Assembly (NCBI RefSeq): GCF_001640805.2
Contig: NC_066844.1
Coordinates: forward strand, 17,658,640-17,722,639
Direction of reading: 5' to 3'
Length of the DNA stretch: 64,000 nt
Source of the DNA: Lates calcarifer
Taxonomy: Eukaryota > Chordata > Actinopteri > Centropomidae
Position numbers and translations under genes: made by a program. Below, piece by piece: positions 53,231-63,457 of the stretch. Below the pieces are notes generated by a model. The model saw nothing but the letters and a program-made list of their open reading frames with translations, had not been told where the DNA came from and ran no database searches. Every line of letters begins with the position of its first letter. Position 1 is the first letter of the stretch.

Positions 53231-53934
53231 CAGTAGTCCGTATGTGAATGCAACAAAAATACAAAAACAGTACATATAAATATAGAATATAGTAATAGAA
53301 TATAGCCAACATAGTCACTGTAGTGCAGTGAACAGATAAGAACAAGTAACTATTCATCCAGTAAATAGATTGGATTTCTGCCTCTTAAAGGCCCTGAGCA
53401 GTTTCACTTATTTCACAGGAGAGATTTTTTGACTTTCTCTTCTCAGTGTTCTGAAATAGGAAGGACTCAGTTAGAAAAAGATGATGTCACCATTAATCTC
53501 TGCACTAATTAGCATTTAGCAGAATTTGAATCAGAATCTGGAGACATTTAGCAGGTTGTCTACATTTAGCAGGTTGTCTGATCACCCAACCAAATCTGAT
53601 AAAACCAGATTCAGTTCTGTTGTAGGAGAGGATGTGTGCTTGACCACTGAAATCTTATATATCCAAATGATGTTTTAAAAAAAAAAAAAAACTTGTAAAA
53701 AAAAAAATGTATATATTTAGTCATCAATATCTACTGTTATAGAGATACTTTAAAGATTTGAAGTCAAGTTCTCAGATGCTTAACTGAACCCCAAACCCAC
53801 ACACCTCAAATAACTTTTTTTTTTTAACAGATTATTCAAACAAAGAATGTATTAAAAGTTAACACAGCTAATTGGAGTACTTAAAAAGTCCGCCGAAAAA
53901 GATACAAGTTCTACGTCTCATCTCTGTATCCCTC

Positions 53935-53936
<2 letters not shown>

Positions 53937-53988
<52 letters not shown>

Positions 53989-54186
53989 CTGTATCTGTGT
54001 AGCTTCAGAGGCAGCTAGGCGGAGCAGAGTTACCGCTGTTGGCTTGCATGTGGCGTGTTGACTATGTCCATTTGGGAGGAGCGCAGAGAGGCGGAGAAAC
54101 GAAATTAACAGATTAAAACCAACGTTTGAACGTTTGGCTCGGGTTGACAGTAGTGTGAGAAAACGTAAATTACCGAAGAAGCCTGG
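53937..54186 (+). promoter_or_regulatory. Promoter-like region with CT array and 5' leader of an unrecognised gene
   Basis: A CT array (53937-53984) is followed by GC-richer DNA with several CpGs (GGCGGAGCAGAG, GAGGCGGAGAAACG), then an exon with a strong donor. Short upstream frames begin at 54048 and 54064. No TATA box is seen. The start site is inferred to lie near 53990-54060. Confidence 0.45.
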
Positions 54187-54264
54187 ATGACAAAACTAAC
54201 TTTGAATCAGTCTTTTTGTCGAACACGAGAAAGGCTAGACGCTGAACCCACCTGCTGCGCGAAG
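54187..54264 (+). CDS. Possible first coding exon of an unrecognised plus-strand gene
   Basis: From ATG 54187 the frame is open for 26 codons (MTKLTLNQSFCRTRERLDAE followed by PTCCAK) up to the donor GCGAAG|gtaagg at 54264, in phase 0. The Kozak context is weak (T at -3) and two upstream ATGs exist, so the exon may be noncoding. I do not recognise the peptide. Joined in phase to the 83-bp exon at 63375 it stays open; joined to any of the five long cassette exons it stops within about 20 codons. Confidence 0.3.
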
Positions 54265-54298
54265 GTAAGGCTAAGGAGCTAACTAACGAGCGGCTAGC

Positions 54299-54357
54299 GT
54301 TAGCATGTGCGCTAGCCGCAGATGTTAGCATGTGCGCTAGCAGCAAGTGTTAGCATT
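54299..54357. repeat. Short tandem repeat of a GTTAGCATGTGCGCTAGC unit
   Basis: Two 25-bp units and a partial third, just after the first-exon donor, each containing GTTAGCATGTGCGCTAGC. Confidence 0.8.
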
Positions 54358-54965
54358 AGTCTTCTCTTTTAATTGGTTCTTTTGACTCTATTTACATTTT
54401 CATTCGTTTTTTATCGCGTGGGTAAGAGTGTGTTTGCGTTTCCATGACTGAGGCGTCCCTGATATGAGTTGTGGACCCCAACGTGGACGGATGAAAACAC
54501 AACAAGCTCTTGACTGACGTTTAAATCCCTGTTGTAATTGTTTACAGTCACTTTACCCTTATTTTGCAGCTCTTTGTAATTTTGTGTTCCATCCTGGTCA
54601 TTTTAATTCAGTTTATAGCGTGTCATGTCGTTGTCATCGTTTTGTGTCTCGTTCTGTGGTCATTTTGTATTATATTGCGTCTGTACCTGGCTGCTTTACA
54701 CCTGGATGTCAGCGTTAGTAACCGCAAATCTGAGGTGCTACCACGGCCACGCGACGAAAACTCAAGATTTTTGATACTTTTTTTTAATCACAAAGCCCTT
54801 AACTGTTTGGTGACTAAGCCTGAAGTGATTAAATCTCTAGGAGGAGTTCGTTCAAATACAAAGTCACCAAATAGCGAAAAACGAGTAACATTTGTGTATT
54901 AAGGTAAAAATGGCTGACTTCCTGTTGGTTTGAGATTATGATATTGGGAGACTGATTTGTACATC

Positions 54966-56690
54966 AGGGGTCTCGTTTATAACCGCTGCGTATGCACAAA
55001 GTGGGACCTAAAAGAGGCCTATGCAACTTTCCACACAAGGGTTGTGATCTATAAAAACGAACTTGACGGGAGAATGTGCGCACCTGGTTGAAAACTCTGG
55101 CTGCCGTCCAATAGTCAAAATAATCTCCTTTCCTAACCACTTATGCTTGACCTTGATGGACAATGTCATGAGGTCAAAGATGCAAAAGAGAACTGATAAG
55201 GAATTAGGAAAAGAGAAACGCTGTAGAGAATTCTACTGAGCTGCTAGGCTTTTTTAAAACCAACTTTAAAATATGTGGAAGACATGTACAGTGACAAATT
55301 GAGTGCTGTAGGCCACAATTCAGGGTTTCCTGTCCAACATTAATAATATAATAACACTGAAACAAATTTTTAAGTTGAGAAACTTCAGAGTAACTTAAAT
55401 TAAAACAGAAATGTATGGTTTCTTGTTATAGGTGCTTTTACCTTTTTCATACATTTGTTAAGTAGAGAAAATTAATCTTTTAGAGGTTGGAAGGATTTTT
55501 AGTTAAGTTTTGGATGTTTGTGGATCTGCCGCAGTGTAAACTCAGATGGTGCATTGTTTTAAATGCTATAGCTACAAGGAATTATGGGATGGCATTCTCT
55601 CCTTTTGTAAAGGAAAGTCCAGTGTATCCTATGCTAAAGGAGATAAGATAGGAAGCACTGAAGCCCCTTTCCTTAACATTTAGAGAATTGGACCGTCTCT
55701 TATCATGGCTGACACTGAGATGCTTCCGGATCATGTCACTCAGTTAGGAACCTTCCTAAGCAAAATGGACTATTAGACTGCAGCCTCTGACCCATGCATA
55801 CGCACATTTTGGAGATGGGAATGTGGTAGCATAGATGTGAAAGTGGAGCCAGATTGTGTAAAGATGCTTTTCACACATTTAATTTAACATAATATAAAAC
55901 ATAAATTATAGATCCACCTTATCATAAACATTCAGACCAGCAGTGATATTTATACTTGCACTTGAATGGAGCCACACATAAAAAAAAACTATGTTCACCT
56001 ATCAAACTTTCATTTTCAAATGATATGGTGATGATAATACTGACTGATGTGATGATTTTGGCAAGGTGTGAAGCAATCAGTCTGACTGCTGTAAACATAC
56101 TATTGTGGTGACGCTCATGTGTAATGCTGCATGATGGATTCACTGGCACTGCTGGAGGTCTGTGAATGAAGAATTAGGAGGGAACGCAAATTCAGGGACC
56201 ACCAAGATTTCCTGGCCTGTGGGAATGATAGAATTGTTCAGTGCCTGTTTCCACTGACGTGAACTCAGGTTTGCCTTTATCCCCATCTGTAGCTTGAGAC
56301 TCCACTGCTGTGACCAGCAAGTGATATGTCCTCTCTGACCTCCACCTCACCCACAACAACCTTGACTTCGGAAGCAAAAAAAAATTCTTCTTTTACCTCC
56401 TCTCAGTAACTGTCGTGATTCACAGAGAAACACCATTGATTAGTGGCTTATTTATATGCATTAACATTCATGAGGTGCCTTGCACTGACCATTTATGGTT
56501 AAATGTGGGTGTGTAGAGGGCGGGACATGAGGCTGATCGTCGTAGGCACATTTCTAGGTGAACAGTGATTTATAAAGAGAATATTGCCTGCAGGATTGCA
56601 TAAACATGGTTTTATAAATTGTTACATACGCCATTTTCAGCTTTTGAGCGTTCGTACACTTTTAGTGTGGATCCTACACACCCCTGGGCA
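54966..56690. mobile_element. Probable decayed DNA transposon in the first intron
   Basis: The left part (GTCTCGTTTATAACCGCTGC, then AAAACGAACTTGACGGGAGA and ATGTGCGCACC) and the right part (TGGTTTTATAAATTGTTACA, TACGCCATTTTCAGC, TTTTAGTGTGGATCCTACAC) resemble ends of a teleost element related to the Harbinger group. The recall is from memory. No intact transposase is seen between them and the limits are approximate. Confidence 0.35.
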
Positions 56691-56737
56691 TATTATATAA
56701 GTTAGCCCAAATTTTGTTCACCTATGACAAACAAAAA

Positions 56738-57054
56738 AGTAATATGTAATGGTAAAAATAATTAATATTAGAGGTAACGGTAAAAGTAATGTGTAATACA
56801 AAAGCAATGCAGAATTAACAGTAATCCAAAATAGAAGTAAAAATGTCATGTTATAGTAAGACATCAAAATATATTATGGTATGTGGTGACAAAATGTCAT
56901 AGTATAGTAAGGCGTAAAAATGTTTTGTTAAATGTTCCCTTTCAGCTGTAATGTTGAATATTTCTCTGTGTTTTCATGGTTAAACTGTTGATGAGGAATA
57001 GGTAGTAGTGTATTGATAATTTTCCTTTGCATGTTTCTCTTTGATTTCTTCCAG
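56738..57054. repeat. AAAGTAAT-type and GTCATAGTATAGTA-type repeats before copy A
   Basis: Degenerate units of about 12 bp built on AAAGTAATCTGTAAT are followed by two ATGTCATAGTATAGTAAG units, then the conserved 90-bp flank that precedes every cassette (TTTTCATGGTTAAACTGTTG and onward). Confidence 0.65.
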
Positions 57055-57532
57055 GTGTCACCACCTCGTCCATGATCGCCAAGACGTCATTCCTTGATCG
57101 CAGAGACATGGTCCATGATCGGAGAGACATTGTTGAGGACGAGGGAGACATCGTCTATGATCAGAGACGTTGTCCACGATCGCAGAGACCTTGTCAAAGA
57201 TGAGAGAGGCGTTGTCCTTAATCAGAGACATTGTCCCATGCTTCGTAGAGACCTTGCGATAGAATCGGCGGAGACGGGGGTCACCGATTTGACGGCATTG
57301 CCCGCGATCATGGAGACATTGTTGATGATCACAGAGACACCGTCTATGATCTCAGAGACATCGTCCACGACCGTAAACACATTGTCCATGATCACAGAGA
57401 CTTTGTCCATAATCTCAGAGACATTGTCCACAATCACAGAGACGTAGTCACAATCACAAAGACGTCATCCACGATCACAGAGAGTCTTCGTACAATGAAG
57501 AAGTTCTTTGAGACCACGACTGAGGCCTCCAG
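57055..57532 (+). repeat. Cassette exon copy A (478 bp, long form)
   Basis: Begins GTGTCACCACCTCGTCC after acceptor CTTTGATTTCTTCCAG and ends GAGGCCTCCAG before donor gtaatt. The interior is mostly 21-bp units containing GTCCATGATCACAGAGAC, with a few 18-23 bp variants near the start. A non-minisatellite core (57237-57310) lies near the middle. Phase-0 reading stops at the seventh codon. Confidence 0.8.
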
Positions 57533-58181
57533 GTAATTCACAAACAGCTTTACATCAACTGTCCAACACAGCGCACTGACATTGTTTATGTTCAGTGTTC
57601 AGTATATCAGAAAAGTGTAATAATAGAGGTAATCTGCAATATTAGCATAATGTACAGTAAGACATCAAATTTCAGATGATGATGTTGTTAAGGATCAGTA
57701 AAAATAGGACTGAAAAATATCTTAACTTCAGTTTGATTGTATATGATCAGAAATTCTTAATCTTGTGTATGTGCTAGACATACTAGACTACACCGTACAA
57801 AACAATATCAGTTCTACAAATAAAATATTGCATTGAGTTGTTTGTAAGTGTGTTAATTTTAACTGTTGTTCAGAGAGTAATTTTAATATCTTCACAGTGT
57901 GTAACAACAAATTGTTTATGTTCATTATTCAGTATATCTGTAATGCAGTAATCTGCAATATAAAAATAATGTATATGTAATCTGTATAGAAGTAATGTAA
58001 ACGTAATCAGCAATATCAGAAGTAAGATGGTATATTAAGGCATAAAATATTTTGTTAAATGTAGTGGTTCAGCTGTAATGTTGAATATTTCTCTGTGTTT
58101 TCATGGTTAAACTGTTGATAAGGAATAGGTAGTTGTGTATTGATCATTTTTCTTTGTATGCTTCTCTTTGATTTCTTCCAG
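57533..58181. repeat. Spacer between cassettes A and B
   Basis: About 650 bp with GTCCAACACAG, GACATACTAGACTACAC and AAGTAATCTGCAATAT repeat words. It is closely matched by the D-E spacer (61051-61695). Confidence 0.7.
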
Positions 58182-58651
58182 GTGTCACCACTTTGTCCAC
58201 GACATCGTCCACGATCGCAGAGACTTCGTCGATGATCGGAGAGACATTGTTGAGGATGAGGGAGACATCGTCCATGATCAGAGACATCGCCCATGATCGC
58301 AGAGACCTTGTCAAAGATGAGAGAGACGTTGTCCATGATCAGAGACATTGTCCCATGCTTCGTAGAGACCTTGCGATAGAATCGGCGGAGACGGGGGTCA
58401 CCGATTTGACGGCATTGCCCGCGATCATGGAGACATTGCCGATGATCACAGAGACACCGTCTATGATCTCAGAGGCATCGTCCACGACCATAAAGACATT
58501 GTTCATGATCACAGAGACTTTGTCCATAATCTCAGAGACATTGTCCGCGATCGCAGAGACGTAGTCCACGTTCACAAAGACATTGTCCACGATCACAGAG
58601 AGTCTTCGTACAATAAAGAAGTTTTTTGAGAACTGGGACTGAGGCCTCCAG
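58182..58651 (+). repeat. Cassette exon copy B (470 bp, long form)
   Basis: Same acceptor, opening GTGTCACCACTTTGTCCAC, minisatellite, identical central core and CCTCCAG|gtaatt donor. Its final KKFFE-like codons are frame-broken (GAGAACTGGGACTGA). Phase-0 reading stops after 17 codons. Confidence 0.8.
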
Positions 58652-58989
58652 GTAATTCACAAACAGCTTTATATCAACTGTCCAACACAGAGCACTGACA
58701 TTAAATTGTTTATGTTCAGTATTCAGTATATCAAAAAGTGTTAGAATGGATGTAATCTGCAATATAAAAGTAATGTATAAGTAATCTGTATTAATAGAAG
58801 TAATGTAAAAGTTATCAGCAATATCAGAAGTAAGATGGTATTTTAAGGCATAACATGTTTTGTTAAATGTAGTGGTTCAGCTGTAATGTTGAATATTTCT
58901 CTGTGTTTTCATGGTTAAACTGTTGATAAGGAATAGGTAGTAGTGTATTGATCATTTTCCTTTGTATGCTTCTCTTTGATTTCTTCCAG

Positions 58990-59421
58990 GTGTCACCACT
59001 TTGTCCACGACATCATCCACAATCGCAAAGACTTTGTCCATGATTGGAGAGACATTGTTGAGGATGAGGGAGACATCGTCCACGATCAAAGACATTGTTT
59101 GTGATTGCAGAGACCTTGTCAAAGATGAGAGAGACGTTGTCCGTGATCAGAGACCTTGTCCCATGCTTCGTAGAGACCTTGCGATAGAATCGGCGGAGAC
59201 GGGGGTCACCGATTTGACGGCATTGCCCGCGATCATGGAGACATTGTCGATGATCACAGAGACACCGTCTGTGATCTCAGAGATATCGTCCATGATCACC
59301 AAGACATTGTCCATGATCACAGAGACTTTGTCCATAATCTCAGAGACATTGTCCGCAATCACAGAGCACAGAGTCTTTGTACAGTGAAGAAGTTCCTTGT
59401 GACCAGTACAGAGGCCTTCAG
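58990..59421 (+). repeat. Cassette exon copy C (432 bp, long form)
   Basis: Same structure as the others, but the donor is CCTTCAG|gtgatt. Its length is divisible by three, yet phase-0 reading stops after 17 codons. Confidence 0.8.
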
Positions 59422-60604
59422 GTGATTCGCAAACAGCTTCATGAACTGTCCAACACAGAGCACTGACTTTGTTTATGTTCAGTGTACAGTATATCAGAAA
59501 AGTGTAATAATAGAAGTAATCTGCAATATTAAAATAATCCATAAGTAATCAAACTAATGTAAAAGTAATCAGTAATATCAGAAGTAAGATGTACTAGTCA
59601 AAGTAATCTGTTAATGGATGTAGTTTGCAACAGTAAACTTTATCTGTAAATTTAGAATATGTATTTAGAAAAGTAATATGTAATGGGAAAAGTAATCTGA
59701 TATTAGAGGTCACAGTAAAAGTAATCTGTAATATAAGAGCAGTGCAGAAGTAATAGTAATCCAAAATAGAAGTAAAAATGTCACAGTATAGTAAAATATC
59801 AAAAATGTCATAGTATAGTAAGGTATTAAATGTCATATGTTATTGTTGTTGTTAAGGATCAGTCAAAATGGGACTGAAAAACGTCTTAACTTCGGTTTGA
59901 TTGTACATAATCAGAAATTCTTAATCTTGTGTATGTGCTAGACATACTAGACTACACCGTACAAAACAATATCAATTCTACAAATAAAATATTGGATTGA
60001 GTTGTTCATAAGTGTGTTAATTTTAACTGTTGGTCAGAGAGCAATTTTAATGATATCCTCACAGTGTGTAACAACCAGTCCTACACTTTTTTACTTAAAA
60101 TTTTCACATAACCTTCTGTTAAGACCTTTGTACATTTGGTTGTTATTCATTAAACGAAAACAGCACAAAACAGACATTTTAAATACGTGTTACTAAGAAG
60201 AAGGTTGAACTTTGAAATAGTCATTCTCTATGTGACTGTCTGTGGTGGAAGAAATACTCAGACTACTGAAGTATAATAAACAACACAAGTTAAAATCCTG
60301 CATTCAAAATATTACTGAACAGCTAGTGTTTATTATTGTTGTGTAGTTCACAGTAACATACACGACTGCTTCAGTGATTAGTTGGTGGACACAAAATTAA
60401 TAATTATTTCACCTTTTCCCAAATATTTGTTGTTGGTTGTTCAGGAGGTGATGACAGCCAACTGTTCATTTTCTGAAACAACCCTCTAATGTTTGTCAAA
60501 TCTTATATAATATTTTTCTGTGTTTTCATGGTTAGTGTTGATGAGGAATAGGTAGTAGTGTGTTGATCATTTTCCTTTATATGTTTCTCTTTGATTTCCT
60601 CCAG
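59422..60604. repeat. Spacer between cassettes C and D
   Basis: 1.2 kb with AGTAATCTG-type repeats, two GTCATAGTATAGTAAG units near 59790-59825 and a GTGGTGGAAGAAATACTC MITE fragment near 60243. No exon recognised. Confidence 0.6.
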
Positions 60605-61050
60605 GTGTCACCACTTCGTCTACCACATACTCCACGATCGCCAAGACGTCGTCCATGATCGGAGAGACATTGTTGAGGATGAGGGAGACATCGTCCACGA
60701 TCAGAGACATTGTCTGTGATTGCAGAGACTTTGTCAAAGATGAGAGAGACGTTGTCCATGATCAGAGACATTGTCCCATGCTTCGTAGAGACCTTGCGAT
60801 AGAATCGGCGGAGACGGGGGTCACCGATTTGACGGCATTGCCCGCGATCAGGGAAATTGTTGATGATCACAGAGACATCGTCTAGGATCTCAGAGACATC
60901 GTCCATGATCACAAAGACATTGTCCATGATCACAGAGACTTTGTCCATAATCTCAGAGACATTGTCCGCGATCGCAGAGACGTAGTCCACAATCACAGAG
61001 TGTCTTCGTACAATGAAGAAGTTCTTTGAGACCAGGACAAAGGCCTCCAG
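60605..61050 (+). repeat. Cassette exon copy D (446 bp, long form)
   Basis: Acceptor CTTTGATTTCCTCCAG, identical central core, a deletion after CCCGCGATCA, and donor CCTCCAG|gtaatt followed by a short CA run. Its 3' half and downstream spacer are repeated almost exactly 1091 bp further on in copy E. Confidence 0.8.
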
Positions 61051-61695
61051 GTAATTCACACACACACACACACACAGCTTTACATCAACTGTCCAACAGA
61101 AAGCACTGAAATTGTTTATGTTCAGTGTTCAGTATATCAGAAAAGTGTAATAATAAAAGTAATCTGCAATATTACATAATGTACAGTAAGACATCAAATT
61201 TCAGATGTTGTTGTTAAGGATCAGTAAAAATAGGACTGAAAAATATCTTAACTTCAGTTAGATTGTATATGATCAGAAATTCTTAATCTTGTGTATGTGC
61301 TAGACATACTAGATTACACTGTACAAAACAATATCAGTTCTACAAATAAAATATTGCATTGAGTTGTTCCTAGTGTGTTGTTCAGAGAGTAATTTTAATA
61401 TCTTCACAGTGTGTAACAACAAATTGTTTTATGTTCATTATTCAGTATATCTGTAATGCAGTAATCTGCAATATAAAAATAATGTATATGTAATCTGTAT
61501 AGAAGTAATGTAAACGTAATCAGCAATATCAGAAGTAAGATGGTATATTAAGGCATAAAATATTTTGTTAAATGTAGTGGTTCAGCTGTAATGTTGAATA
61601 TTTCTCTGTGTTTTCATGGTTTAAACTGTTGATAAGGAATAGGTAGTTGTGTATTGATCATTTTTCTTTGTATGCTTCTCTTTGATTTCTTCCAG

Positions 61696-62141
61696 GTGTC
61701 ACCACTTTGTCCACGACATCGTCCACGATCGCAGAGACTTCGTCGATGATCGGAGAGACATTGTTGAGGATGAGGGAGACATCGTCCATGATCAGAGACA
61801 TCGCCCATGATCACAGAGACTTTGTCAAAGATGAGAGAGACGTTGTCCATGATCAGAGACATTGTCCCATGCTTCGTAGAGACCTTGCGATAGAATCGGC
61901 GGAGACGGGGGTCACCGATTTGACGGCATTGCCCGCGATCAGGGAAATTGTTGATGATCACAGAGACATCGTCTAGGATCTCAGAGACATCGTCCATGAT
62001 CACAAAGACATTGTCCATGATCACAGAGACTTTGTCCATAATCTCAGAGACATTGTCCGCGATCGCAGAGACGTAGTCCACAATCACAGAGTGTCTTCGT
62101 ACAATGAAGAAGTTCTTTGAGACCAGGACAAAGGCCTCCAG
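61696..62141 (+). repeat. Cassette exon copy E (446 bp, chimaera of B and D)
   Basis: The upstream flank and first roughly 115 bp follow copy B. From about 61815 onward the sequence follows copy D, including its private deletion and the CA run after the donor. Confidence 0.8.
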
Positions 62142-63374
62142 GTAATTCACACACACACACACACACAGCTTTACATCAACTGTCCAACAGAAAGCACTGA
62201 AATTGTTTATGTTCAGTGTTCAGTATATCAGAAAAGTGTAATAATAAAAGTAATCTGCAATATTACATAATGTACAGTAAGACATCAAATTTCAGATGTT
62301 GTTGTTAAGGATCAGTAAAAATAGGACTGAAAAATATCTTAACTTCAGTTAGATTGTATATGATCAGAAATTCTTAATCTTGTGTATGTGCTAGACATAC
62401 TAGATTACACTGTACAAAACAATATCAGTTCTACAAATAAAATATTGCATTGAGTTGTTCCTAGTGTGTTGTTCAGAGAGTAATTTTAATATCTTCACAG
62501 TGTGTAACAACCAGTCTTACACTTTTTTACTTATTTCACATAAAATGCTGCTAAGACTTCTGTAAATTTGGTTGTTAAAGGGAAACAACACAAAGACATT
62601 TTAAATGTGTCAAGAAGAAGATTGAAATTTGAAATAATGATTCTGTATGCGACCGTTTGTGGTGGAAGAAATACTCTTTTTACTGAAGAATAATAATAAA
62701 ACAACACAAGTTAAAATCCTGCATTCAAAAATGTACTTAACAGTATAGTATGGCGTCAAAAATGGTCAGAAAATGTCATAGTACAGTAAAGCGTCAAAAA
62801 ATGTCATAGTATAGTAAGGAGTGAAAAATGGTCCAAAAATGTAGCATAGAAATGCATAAAAAGTTAAAAAAAAAGTTTTTAAATAACTGTTGGTTGTTAA
62901 TACCATTGTAAATGTGGTTGCTATTCATTAAACGAAAATGACACAAAACTAAGACATTTTCAATATCTTTTAATAAGAAGGTGAAATAATGATTCAGTAT
63001 GTGACCATCTGTGGTGAAAGAAATACTCAGACTTTTTACTGAAGTACAATAAACAACACAAGTTACAATCCTGAATCCAAAAATGTACTTAAATGATAGT
63101 GTTTATTATTATTGTGCAGTTAACAGTAACATACATGATTACTTCAGTAATTAGTAGATAGACACACACTTAACAGTCATTTGACTTTTTTCCCAAATAT
63201 TTGATGTTGGTGGTTCTTCAGGAGGGGCAGTCAGGTCATCTGTTGATTTTCTGAAACAGCCCTTTAATGTTTGTTAAATATATATCTGTGTTTTCATGAT
63301 TAAACTGTTGATGAGGAATAGGTAGTAGTGTATTGATCATTTTCCTTTGTATGTTTCTCTTTGATTTCCTCCAG
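62142..63374. repeat. Spacer between cassettes E and F
   Basis: The first 370 bp repeat the D-E spacer. Then follow GTCATAGTATAGTA satellite units (62745-62840) and two GTGGTGGAAGAAATACTC-type fragments. Confidence 0.6.
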
Positions 63375-63457
63375 GTGTCACCACTTCATCCACCACGTAG
63401 TCCACTATCGCAGACCGTCTTAAAGAAGTTCTTTGAGACCAAGACAAAAGTCTCCAG
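63375..63457 (+). repeat. Cassette exon copy F (83 bp, short form, open frame)
   Basis: Same acceptor (CTTTGATTTCCTCCAG), opening GTGTCACCACTTCATCC, and closing GTCTCCAG|gtaatt, but the minisatellite is essentially absent. In phase 0 all 27 codons are open (VSPLHPPRSPLSQT, then VLKKFFETKTKVS), leaving phase 2. It is the best candidate for the ancestral or functional exon. Confidence 0.6.

Larger units (their letters stand above)
45441..53930. other. Intergenic region between aggf1 and the right-hand transcription unit
   Basis: About 8.5 kb without a convincing exon. It contains the AT-rich tract 47760-48130, a CA array at 49437-49502, a MITE-like element at 51526-51910 and a GATA array with a retroelement tail at 53152-53230. 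Confidence 0.5.

Noticed and set aside
57094..57447. Plus-strand open frame of 117 codons inside cassette A as a stand-alone protein
   Set aside because: It begins at a non-ATG codon inside the repeat, does not reach either exon boundary in frame, and its counterparts in other copies differ in frame.
58055..62162. Minus-strand open frames of 97-182 codons over the cassettes (VSVIMDN repeats)
   Set aside because: They arise because a 21-bp repeat without stops is open in several frames. Splice signals point to the plus strand and no minus-strand promoter or splice pattern was found.
57055..63457. CRISPR array
   Set aside because: The repeats are 21-bp adjacent units and kilobase cassettes in a vertebrate genome. 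There is no repeat-spacer pattern or cas gene.
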